From NCBI GenBank assembly GCA_019416395.1, contig DXXH01000003.1, positions 40,323 to 60,035 of the forward strand: 19,713 nucleotides of DNA. Direction: 5' to 3'. Below, in pieces: positions 1-8,100 of this stretch. The translations under genes and the position numbers were made by a program. The notes beneath the pieces are model-generated. The model worked only from the letters and a program-made list of their open reading frames with translations. It searched no databases and was not told where the DNA came from. The number at the start of each line of letters is the position of its first letter. The stretch's first letter is position 1. The DNA is from Clostridiales bacterium (GTDB lineage Bacteria; Bacillota; Clostridia; Oscillospirales; Acutalibacteraceae).

Positions 1-723
1 AAGCAGGCCGACGGGCAGGCAGCAATCGTGCTGCCTACCCACATCGGCATTATTATGGACGGCAACGGGAGATGGGCCCAAAAGCGGTTTTTGCCCCGAC
101 CTGCCGGCCATCGGGCGGGTGCGTCCAATTTTCGGACGATCACCCGATATTGTTCAAAAATTGGGATAAAATATTTGACGATGTACGCCTTTTCCACGGA
201 GAACTGGAACCGTCCCATGGAAGAGGTGGGAGCGTTGATGCGCCTTTTTAAAGAGTATCTGGAAGAGGCTTTGCGGGATTTTATGGACGAGAATATCCGG
301 GTACGCTTTATCGGGGACGTATCCGCATTTCCGGAAGACCTGCGGGAGCTGATCCGGGAAGTGGAAGAAGCATCCGCGCCGAAAACGGGCATGGTACTGA
401 ACCTGGCCATGAATTACGGCGGCCGGGCAGAAATCACCCGGGCGGCGAAGGCGTTTGCCTTGGACGTGGCCGAGGGCCGGGCCAAGGTAGAGGACTTGAC
501 GGAAGAACGCTTTTCCCAGTATTTGTATACCAAGGATCAGCCGGACCCGGATTTGATTATCCGGCCCAGCGGGGAAGAGCGGTTGTCCAATTTTCTTTTG
601 TGGCAAAGCGCTTATGCGGAGTTTGTCTATTTTGACATACTTTGGCCAGACTTTAAAACGAAGGATCTAGATCAGGCGATTGCCATTTATTCTTCCCGTC
701 AGCGCCGTTTTGGAGGCGTATGA
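1..723 (+). CDS. uppS: Undecaprenyl diphosphate synthase (5' end probably outside window)
   Basis: Cis-prenyltransferase that extends farnesyl diphosphate with isopentenyl units to undecaprenyl diphosphate, the lipid carrier for peptidoglycan and other wall polymers; it acts at the membrane surface. The sequence shows the N-terminal catalytic motif IIMDGNGRWA (Asp codon at 58-60), the YAFSTENW block near 184-207, and the C-terminal signature RPSGEERLSNFLLWQ with LWPDF. A GTG at 28 could start a 231-residue protein, but no Shine-Dalgarno sequence precedes it. The frame stays open to base 1, and relatives usually carry some 10-25 residues before this point, so I treat the gene as 5'-partial. 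It heads a block uppS-cdsA-dxr-rseP that is conserved in Bacillota. Identity is secure; only the start is uncertain. Confidence 0.96.
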   Translation, partial: KQADGQAAIVLPTHIGIIMDGNGRWAQKRFLPRPAGHRAGASNFRTITRYCSKIGIKYLTMYAFSTENWNRPMEEVGALMRLFKEYLEEALRDFMDENIRVRFIGDVSAFPEDLRELIREVEEASAPKTGMVLNLAMNYGGRAEITRAAKAFALDVAEGRAKVEDLTEERFSQYLYTKDQPDPDLIIRPSGEERLSNFLLWQSAYAEFVYFDILWPDFKTKDLDQAIAIYSSRQRRFGGV

Positions 724-746
724 CTGCCCAGTTTATGGTATCAGAT

Positions 747-792
747 CTTTTTCAATTTTTTCTCTAGTCAGTGGAAAGAAAAATTGAAAAAG
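747..792. repeat. Perfect 14-bp AT-rich inverted repeat in uppS-cdsA spacer
   Basis: The arm at 747-760 (CTTTTTCAATTTTT) is the exact reverse complement of the arm at 779-792, with an 18-base loop. It could fold as an RNA hairpin upstream of the cdsA ribosome binding site. It is not GC-rich and has no T-run after the right arm, so it is not a typical intrinsic terminator. Its role is unknown; mRNA processing, partial attenuation or a protein site are possible. Confidence 0.6.
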
Positions 793-827
793 TCCAATTC
801 AGAGAAGAGAGCAAAAAGGGTGTTGCT

Positions 828-1649
828 ATGAAACAGCGCATTTTATCCGGTGCGATTCTGGTGCTTTTTTTCGCGGCGGTGATTGTGTTTAACCAGTCTT
901 TTCCATTGGCGTTGACAATTGTGGTGGCGTTGATTTCTGCCGCTGCGGTGCTTGAGCTGGTAAAGGCTTTGGGGTTGACCCGGAAATGGTTTTTGTGTGG
1001 CCCGGCGTTGCTGACAGCAGCGCTGATCCCCTTCTGCAATCACGACATGGAGTTCCTGGTGTACTGCCTTTTCACACTGGTGGTGTTTTCCGCCATGATT
1101 GTCTATCATGAGGAAACCACTTTTAAAGAGGTAGGCGTGTTGTACAGTATGGTGGTGCTGATTCCCAGCGCATTGCAAACGCTGGTGTCGCTGCGGGGGT
1201 TGAGCGCAGACCATGGAATGTTTTACGTGCTGATTGCCGTGTTGTCCGCTTGGGTGGCGGATGCCGGGGCCTATTTTGCGGGAACCTTTTTCGGCAAGCA
1301 CAAGCTGTGTCCCAAGATCAGTCCTAAGAAGACGGTGGAAGGCGTGATTGGCGGCGTGATTGTAGACGTGATCATCATGCTGCTGTGCGGATTGCTTTTC
1401 TCCCAGGTATACTATCACGGCATGGTCGGCGCCAATTATCTGGTGCTGTTGTTGATCGGCTTTTTCGGGTCGATCCTGTCGGTGCTGGGGGACTTGAGCT
1501 TTTCCATCATCAAGCGCAGCTGCCACATTAAGGACTTCGGTCAGGTGATCCCCGGCCACGGCGGGATCCTGGACCGTTTTGACAGCGTGATCTTTACTGC
1601 GCCTTTTGTGTACCTGTTGGTGGGATTTCTTCCCCTGGCTGGCGCATAA
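828..1649 (+). CDS. cdsA: Phosphatidate cytidylyltransferase (CDP-diglyceride synthase)
   Basis: Integral membrane enzyme that makes CDP-diacylglycerol from CTP and phosphatidic acid, the branch point for phosphatidylglycerol, cardiolipin and other phospholipids. The 273-residue product is rich in hydrophobic segments (roughly eight membrane spans). It ends with the family signature: S226, K229-R230, K235-D236, H244-G-G and D249-R-F-D252. I start at ATG 828 because AAAAGGG lies seven bases upstream; an in-frame GTG at 771 would add 19 charged residues in front of the first membrane span and lies next to the inverted repeat. The gene sits between uppS and dxr, with 19 bases to the dxr start, and is probably co-transcribed with them. 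Length and motifs are normal for the family. Confidence 0.97.
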   Translation: MKQRILSGAILVLFFAAVIVFNQSFPLALTIVVALISAAAVLELVKALGLTRKWFLCGPALLTAALIPFCNHDMEFLVYCLFTLVVFSAMIVYHEETTFKEVGVLYSMVVLIPSALQTLVSLRGLSADHGMFYVLIAVLSAWVADAGAYFAGTFFGKHKLCPKISPKKTVEGVIGGVIVDVIIMLLCGLLFSQVYYHGMVGANYLVLLLIGFFGSILSVLGDLSFSIIKRSCHIKDFGQVIPGHGGILDRFDSVIFTAPFVYLLVGFLPLAGA

Positions 1650-1668
1650 TTATAGAAAGAGGTTTGCC

Positions 1669-2823
1669 ATGAAAAAACTGTCTTTGCTGGGTTCCACTGG
1701 TTCCATTGGCACTCAGACGTTGGATGTGGTCCGCAATCTCCAGGCTCAAGGAAAAGAGATCCGTGTAGAGGCGTTGGCTGCCCGTTCCAGCGTGAAGCTG
1801 CTGGAGGAGCAGGCTCGGGAATTTCGGCCTTCCGTTGTAGCTGTCTATGACGAGAAAGCGGCGGTATCGCTTCGGGAAAGCCTGCGGGATACTGGAATCT
1901 CCGTGTTGGCCGGCATGGAAGGACTGTGTGAAGCGGCCGCTTGGGAAACTGCCGACACCACTTTGAACGCTGTAGTGGGTATGGTAGGGTTGGAGCCCAC
2001 CCTGGCGGCGGTCCGTGGGAAGAAGACCCTCGCTTTAGCCAACAAGGAAACGCTTGTGGCTGGCGGGGCCATGGTGATGGAAGAGGTGCGCCAAACTGGG
2101 GGGACGCTTCTGCCCGTGGACAGTGAGCATTCAGCGATTTTCCAGTGTTTGCAAGGGTGTCCCGGAAAAGAAGCGCTGGATAAGCTCATCCTCACAGCGT
2201 CAGGTGGGCCGTTTTTTGGCAAGACTCGGGAAGAACTGGAAACGGTCACCCGGGAACAGGCCCTTCGTCACCCCAACTGGGAGATGGGAGCAAAAATCAC
2301 CATTGATTCTGCTACCATGATGAACAAGGGCCTGGAAGTCATAGAGGCATCCTGGCTTTTTGGGGTACCGGAAGATAAAATTGACGTGGTGATCCACCGG
2401 GAAAGTATTATCCATTCTATGATCCAGTACCGGGATAACGCAGTAATGGCCCAGCTGGGAGTGCCGGACATGGCCGTACCCATTCAGTATGCCCTGACAT
2501 ATCCGGAGCGGCTGCCTTCTCCGGCGGGGGAATTGAATCTCTGGGAGCTGCAAAAGCTCACATTTTATCCGCCGGACGGGGAAGCGTTCCCCTGCCTGGA
2601 ACTTTGCCGGGAAGCCTTACGGCGGGGTGGCTTAGTGCCTGCCGCTGCCAATGGAGCCAACGAGCAGGCAGTGGCGTTGTTCCTGGAAGGGAAAATTGGC
2701 TTTTTGGAGATCCCCCGTTTGGTGGAAGCTGCCATGAACCGGCAGGCTGCCGGGGAAGTGACCTTGGAGCAGGTGCTGGCTGCGGACCGGGAAGCCCGAG
2801 CCTTTGTGCAGGCCTCGGTGTGA
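1669..2823 (+). CDS. dxr: 1-deoxy-D-xylulose 5-phosphate reductoisomerase
   Basis: Second enzyme of the MEP isoprenoid pathway; it converts 1-deoxy-D-xylulose 5-phosphate to 2-C-methyl-D-erythritol 4-phosphate with NADPH and a divalent metal. The 384-residue protein has the nucleotide-binding motif GSTGSIG at residues 8-14. Metal ligands are D151 and E153 in PVDSEHSAI, with a further Glu at 223 in NKGLEVIEA. The conserved TASGGPFF and HRESIIHSM blocks are also present. The start at ATG 1669 is preceded by AAAGAGG; an in-frame upstream ATG at 1606 lies inside cdsA and adds no homologous sequence. It lies 19 bases after cdsA. With ispG further along, two MEP pathway genes stand in this cluster and supply precursors for UppS. 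Confidence 0.98.
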   Translation: MKKLSLLGSTGSIGTQTLDVVRNLQAQGKEIRVEALAARSSVKLLEEQAREFRPSVVAVYDEKAAVSLRESLRDTGISVLAGMEGLCEAAAWETADTTLNAVVGMVGLEPTLAAVRGKKTLALANKETLVAGGAMVMEEVRQTGGTLLPVDSEHSAIFQCLQGCPGKEALDKLILTASGGPFFGKTREELETVTREQALRHPNWEMGAKITIDSATMMNKGLEVIEASWLFGVPEDKIDVVIHRESIIHSMIQYRDNAVMAQLGVPDMAVPIQYALTYPERLPSPAGELNLWELQKLTFYPPDGEAFPCLELCREALRRGGLVPAAANGANEQAVALFLEGKIGFLEIPRLVEAAMNRQAAGEVTLEQVLAADREARAFVQASV

Positions 2824-2877
2824 CCGTGCCAAGCGGTTTTGGGGACCAAATGAAATTCCACACAGGGAGATGATTGT

Positions 2878-3945
2878 TTGCAGATTGTGACAGTAGCTCT
2901 TCTCATCGTGATCGGTGTGTTGCTTTTTGGCTTTGTGATCTTTTTCCACGAGATGGGGCATTTTTTACTTGCCAAGGCATCGGGGATACGGGTCAACGAG
3001 TTTGCTTTGGGAATGGGGCCCAAGCTTTTTGGCTTTAAGAAGGGGGAAACACAATACGCGCTACGGCTGCTGCCCATTGGCGGTTATTGCGCTATGGAGG
3101 GTGAGGACGAGGAAAGTGAGGACGCCCGGGCATTCGGAAACAAGCCGGTGTGGAAGCGCTTTCTGGTAGTGGCTGCTGGAGGAATTTTCAACATTATCCT
3201 TGGCTTCTTTTTCATGATGATTGTTTTGGGGCAACAGGACGTGTTTGCCACCACGCAAATCGCCAGTTTCACAGAGGGTTCTGCCCTGGAAGCTGCCGGT
3301 GCCCAGGTAGGGGACCGGATTGTGGAAATCGACGGTTACGCGATCTATACGGACCGGGACTTGACCTTTGCCTTTGCGTTGGCGGACCCAGCCTCGATCT
3401 CTATGGTGGTCAACCGGGACGGGCAACGGGTGGACTTGGGGACATTTTCCTTGCAGTCCCAGACTCTGGAAGATGGAACCAGTATGGTTTCCCTGGATTT
3501 TTATGTGGAGCCGGAGAAACCCACCTTTTTGGGACTGGTTCGCCGTTCGGCCACGGATACGCTGTCCATGGCCCGCATGGTGGTAGAGACGCTGAAAGGC
3601 ATGGTTACAGGACGGTTTGGGCTCAATGACGTAGCTGGCCCTATCGGTACGGCCCAGGCCATCGGCCAGGCGGCCAGTGCTGGCCTGACCCAGGGGTTTG
3701 GCCAGGCGGTACTGAATATTCTGTTGATGATCGTCATGATCACGGTCAACCTGGGAATTGTCAACTTGCTGCCGTTACCTGCTTTGGACGGGGGCCGGTT
3801 GCTGTTTCTGATTTGGGAAGGCGTGACACGCCACCCGGTACCCGCCAAATATGAAGGCTATGTCCATGCGGCTGGGTTTGTGCTGCTCATTGGCTTGATG
3901 GTGGTCATCGCCTTCAATGATATTTTCCGCATTGTCCAAGGATAG
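2878..3945 (+). CDS. rseP: Site-2 intramembrane zinc metalloprotease RseP/RasP family
   Basis: Membrane protease of the M50 (site-2 protease) family, which cuts transmembrane segments such as anti-sigma factors or signal peptide remnants. The 355-residue protein has the zinc motif HEMGH at residues 24-28 inside the first membrane span and a LLPIGGY strand near residue 63. A hydrophobic span follows near 100-120, and a single PDZ-like domain lies at roughly 125-205 (GSALEAAGAQVGDRIVEI). The second metal motif, LDGG, is at 303-306, followed by a final membrane span. The start is TTG at 2878, chosen because GGGAG lies eight bases upstream; an ATG at 2870 is out of frame. It stands after dxr and is followed after ten bases by an intrinsic terminator. 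The physiological substrate cannot be told from the sequence. Confidence 0.96.
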   Translation: MQIVTVALLIVIGVLLFGFVIFFHEMGHFLLAKASGIRVNEFALGMGPKLFGFKKGETQYALRLLPIGGYCAMEGEDEESEDARAFGNKPVWKRFLVVAAGGIFNIILGFFFMMIVLGQQDVFATTQIASFTEGSALEAAGAQVGDRIVEIDGYAIYTDRDLTFAFALADPASISMVVNRDGQRVDLGTFSLQSQTLEDGTSMVSLDFYVEPEKPTFLGLVRRSATDTLSMARMVVETLKGMVTGRFGLNDVAGPIGTAQAIGQAASAGLTQGFGQAVLNILLMIVMITVNLGIVNLLPLPALDGGRLLFLIWEGVTRHPVPAKYEGYVHAAGFVLLIGLMVVIAFNDIFRIVQG

Positions 3946-3955
3946 GCGGAACACA

Positions 3956-3988
3956 GGGAGAGGCCCGGAAGATCGGGTCTCCCTTTTT
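3956..3988 (+). terminator. Intrinsic terminator between rseP and ispG
   Basis: The arm GGGAGAGGCCCG (3956-3967) pairs with CGGGTCTCCC (3974-3983), with a two-base bulge and a six-base loop. A run of five T follows at 3984-3988. It begins ten bases after the rseP stop. ispG starts only 32 bases downstream with no visible promoter between, so it probably attenuates rather than fully stops transcription. Confidence 0.8.
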
Positions 3989-4020
3989 CAATGGAAGAGA
4001 ACTGGGAAAGGGGAACGGTT

Positions 4021-5070
4021 ATGGAACGGAGAAAGTCGAAACAGGTAGTGGCGGGGGGCGTGGCCATTGGGGGAGGCGCCCCGGTAACAGTGCAGTCCAT
4101 GCTGAATGTGCCTTCCACGGATATTCCCGGCAGTGTGGCTCAAGCGGTACGCTTGGAAAAAGCCGGGTGCCAGATCCTGCGGGCGGCGATCCCCAACCGG
4201 GAAGCCGTAGCGCTGATCCCCGCCATCAAGGAGAAGGTTTCCATCCCGCTGGTGGCGGATATCCATTTTGATTATAAGCTGGCTTTGGAATCGGTTGCGG
4301 CGGGGATTGATAAGATCCGGATCAATCCTGGAAATATTGGCGAGGATTCCAGAGTGAAGGCCGTGGCGGATGCCTGCCGTTCCCACGGGATCCCTATTCG
4401 TATTGGCGTCAATTCCGGTTCCCTGGAAAAGCATATTTTGGCTAAATATGGAGCGCCGACTCCCGAGGCTCTTTGCGAAAGCGCTTTATATCATGTGGCA
4501 CTGCTGGAAAAATTTGATTTTACCGACATTGTCATTTCCTTAAAAGCTTCTTCGGTGGATCTGACGGTGCGTGCTTACGAACTTATGGTGGAACGCTGTC
4601 CATACCCGCTGCATCTTGGAGTGACGGAAGCCGGAACCGCCCGTATGGGGTTGGTGAAATCCGCCATTGGAATCGGCAGCTTGTTGCAACGGGGAATCGG
4701 GGATACCATTCGGGTTTCTTTGACAGCGGATCCGGTAGAGGAAATCCAAGCCGGGGAAGATATTCTCCGGGCCCTGGATTTAAAGCGGGGCGTAAAGTTT
4801 GTCTCTTGCCCCACATGTGGCCGTACCCGGATTGATTTGATCGGTTTGGCGAACAAAGTGGAAAACGCCTTGAAAGATTGTCCCAAGGATATCACTGTGG
4901 CGGTGATGGGCTGCGCTGTAAATGGTCCCGGCGAAGCCAGAGAAGCGGACGTGGGGATCGCTGGTGGCGAAGGCGAAGGGCTTCTTTTCAAAAAGGGGAA
5001 AATCCTTCGGAAAGTGCCGGAAGACCAGCTGTTGGCAGCGCTTTTGGAAGAAGTGGAGAAACTTCCCTGA
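4021..5070 (+). CDS. ispG: 4-hydroxy-3-methylbut-2-enyl diphosphate synthase
   Basis: Iron-sulfur enzyme of the late MEP pathway; it reductively converts 2-C-methyl-D-erythritol 2,4-cyclodiphosphate to HMBPP. The 349-residue product begins with ERRKSKQV and GGGAPVTVQSM, followed by the TIM-barrel part. It carries the [4Fe-4S] ligands C263, C266 (SCPTCGR) and C298 (GCAVNGPGE), with E305 as the conserved fourth ligand; the spacing matches the family. I start at ATG 4021 because AAAGGGG lies just upstream; an in-frame ATG at 3991 would overlap the terminator tail and adds ten non-conserved residues. It stands behind a terminator, so its expression may be lower than, or uncoupled from, the uppS-rseP genes. 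The uppS-to-ispG-to-polC order is familiar in Clostridia. Confidence 0.98.
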   Translation: MERRKSKQVVAGGVAIGGGAPVTVQSMLNVPSTDIPGSVAQAVRLEKAGCQILRAAIPNREAVALIPAIKEKVSIPLVADIHFDYKLALESVAAGIDKIRINPGNIGEDSRVKAVADACRSHGIPIRIGVNSGSLEKHILAKYGAPTPEALCESALYHVALLEKFDFTDIVISLKASSVDLTVRAYELMVERCPYPLHLGVTEAGTARMGLVKSAIGIGSLLQRGIGDTIRVSLTADPVEEIQAGEDILRALDLKRGVKFVSCPTCGRTRIDLIGLANKVENALKDCPKDITVAVMGCAVNGPGEAREADVGIAGGEGEGLLFKKGKILRKVPEDQLLAALLEEVEKLP

Positions 5071-5131
5071 GATTGGAACGAGTGGGAAACCCTGTGACGC
5101 TAAATGGTCAAGGCGATCCGGAGAAAAAGTG

Positions 5132-5158
5132 GTTTTCCCATAGTATGGGGACGAAAAC
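5132..5158 (+). repeat. Small hairpin in ispG-polC spacer
   Basis: GTTTT-CCCAT (5132-5141) can pair with ATGGG (5145-5149) and AAAAC (5154-5158) around a three-base loop, with a four-base bulge on the right side. It lies in the 110-base spacer before polC, upstream of the SD-like GGTAAGGGG at 5161-5169. There is no T-run, so it is not a terminator. I see no good promoter in the rest of this spacer. Confidence 0.4.
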
Positions 5159-5180
5159 TAGGTAAGGGGTCTGTGGAACG

Positions 5181-8100
5181 TTGAATATATTGGGTCATTT
5201 TTTTCAAAAGGAAATGAATGGGGAAAGCTTTTCCCAAAATCTGCGGGATGGGGAAATTATCCAAATCACCGTGAACCGTTCGGACCGTTCGGTACAGATG
5301 GTGGTGAGGTTTCCTCAGCTTGTGGAGTATGGGGAATTGAAAAAGCTGGAGCACCTGCTGGAAGGGCCGGCCTTTGGCTTGAGCGCTGTCCGGCTTCAGC
5401 CCCATTTTCCCAAGGAGCTTTTTTCCGGAGCGTGCGTATCTTCCCTGGTGGCAGCGCTGAAAGAGCGTGACGCCACGTTGAATGGTACATTCAATCAGGC
5501 TGAGGCGGTTTATCAAGATGGAAAATTGTCCATTCGCCTGGCCCATGGCGGTTATGACCTCTTGGCTGCCCGAAATACCGATGTGAAGCTCAAAACCCTG
5601 ATCAAAGACTGGTTTGACCTGACTTGCTCCGTGGAATTCGTGGGACGGTTGTCGGTGAAAGCAGGAGAAGGGGTTCTGGTTGAGAAAGCCCGTACGGAAC
5701 AGGTGAAACGGGAGCGGGAAGCCGCTGTCCGGGAGATGGAAGAATATGAGGAATCCCTGAAAGAACAGGCCAGTAAACGGCAGGTCAATATCCGGGACGA
5801 GGAGCATTTGCTGCCCACCATTATTCCCCAAAGCGCCAAACCGGTGGTGGGGCCACTGCCACGGGGAAAGGTTACGCCTTTGCGGGAAGCCACGGTGGAT
5901 TTGGGAAACATTGTGGTATGGGGCGAGATTTTTTCCTTGGAGAGCAAGGAGACCCGTGACAAATCCAGGAAAATTTATTCCATCGATATCACGGACTACA
6001 CAGGTTCCATCACCATGAAAGTGATTCAGGACGCCCAAGACTGCCAAGGGCTTGACAAGCTGAAAGCTGGTATGAGCGTGTTGGTCAAAGGGGCTGTAAC
6101 CTATGACACCTACGATCGGGAAAACGTGATGCGGCCCCGTTCGATTGCCACGGTGGAGCAGGTGCAGGTGGTGGACGACGCCTTGGAGAAGCGGGTGGAG
6201 TTGCACCTGCATACCAACATGTCCGATATGGACGGTATGAGCTCCGCCACAGATCTGATCAAGCAGGCCCACAAGTGGGGACAAAAGGCAGTAGCCATTA
6301 CCGATCACGGCGTGGCCCAGGCTTTCCCGGAAGCCATGAATGCTGTAGAGGATATCCGGAAAAGCGGCTCGGATTTCAAGGTGCTTTATGGCACGGAAGC
6401 TTACTTTGTCAACGACTTGGTACCGGCGGTAACTGGAGAAAGCCAGCAGCCCCTTACCGGAGACTTTATCTGTTTTGACCTGGAAACTACCGGGTTGAGC
6501 GCTCAGAATGACAGAATCACGGAAATTGGCGCGGTGCGGATCCACAACGGGGAAATTACCGATAAGTTCGATATTTTTGTGGATCCGGAGCGGCCCATTC
6601 CGGAAAAGATCACCCAGCTGACCTCAATCACAAATGAGATGGTGCAAGGCGCGCCCAAGGAAGGGGAAGCGTTGGAGCAGTTTTTCCAGTTTTGTGGGGA
6701 AGACGCTGTGCTGGTGGCTCATAACGCTTCGTTTGACGCCGGATTTGTCCGGGCGGCCTTGAAACGCCAGGGGAAGGATTTCCCCAATACATACATCGAT
6801 ACGGTTACCATGGCTCATTCCCTATTGCCGGATTTGAAAAAGGCCACCTTGGACTCTGTGGCCAACTACTTGAAGCTAAAGCCCTTCCACCATCACCGGG
6901 CGGAAGACGACGCGGCGGTGTTGGGAGAAATCTTCCTCAATTTCCTGGAGCGGTTGCAAAGCGGCCAGGGAGTTCAGCGGGTAGATGAGATCAACGGAGC
7001 CTTGGCAGGAGGGGATCCCAAAAAGCTGCGGGCGTACCATATGATCTTGTTGGTGAAAAACAATACCGGGCTGAAAAACCTGTACCGGCTTATTTCCGCC
7101 GGGCACTTGGATTATTTTTACCGTACTCCCCGGACGCCGAAGAGCTTGTTGAACAAATACCGGGAAGGCCTTCTGGTGGGCAGCGCTTGCGAAGCGGGTG
7201 AGCTGTTCCGGGCCATGGTGAAAGGTGAGCCTTTTGAGAACCTGTGCAAGATCGCTTCCTATTACGACTATTTGGAGATTCAGCCTTTGGGCAACAACAT
7301 GTTTATGGTCCGCAACGGGGAAACGGATCTTGAGGGGCTGCGGGAGTACAACCGTACCATTGTCAAAATTGGGGAAAAGCTGAATAAACCGGTGGTAGCC
7401 ACCTGCGACGTTCATTTTAAAGACCCCAAAGATGCGGATTACCGTCGGGTGATTATGGGAAGCCGTGGATTTGACGACGCTGACCAGCAGGCGCCTCTTT
7501 ATATGCGCACCACACCGGAGATGCTCAAGGAGTTTGAATATCTGGGGAAGGACAAAGCATTTGAGGTGGTGGTGACCAATCCCAATAAGATCGCGGACAT
7601 GATCGATTGTATCCGCCCGGTGCCCATGGGCAATTTTCCGCCCTTCATCGAGGGGGCCGAGGAGCAGTTGGTGTCCATTACCTGGGAGCGGGCAAAGCAA
7701 AAATATGGGGATCCTTTGCCCCAGATTGTCAAGGATCGCTTGGATAAGGAATTGAACTCCATTGTGAAGCACGGATTCTCCGTGTTGTACATGACTGCTC
7801 AGAAACTGGTGGCCGATTCCGAAGCCCACGGGTATTTGGTGGGGTCCCGTGGATCGGTTGGATCTTCTCTGGTGGCCAGTATGTCAGGTATTTCCGAGGT
7901 GAACCCCTTGGCGCCCCACTACGTTTGCCCCAATTGCAAACACAGCGAGTTTTTCACCGACGGTTCCATCGATTCCGGTTTCGACCTGCCCCCCAAGGAT
8001 TGCCCAGAGTGCGGGACAGCCATGGACCGGGACGGCCATACCATTCCCTTTGAAACATTCCTGGGGTTTGACGGCGATAAGGTGCCGGATATCGACTTGA

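Noticed and set aside
5100..6545. Long open frame on the minus strand opposite the start of polC
   Set aside because: It lies fully antisense to clearly coding sequence, has a composition of shadow codons rich in His, Gln and Phe, no SD and no recognisable domain.
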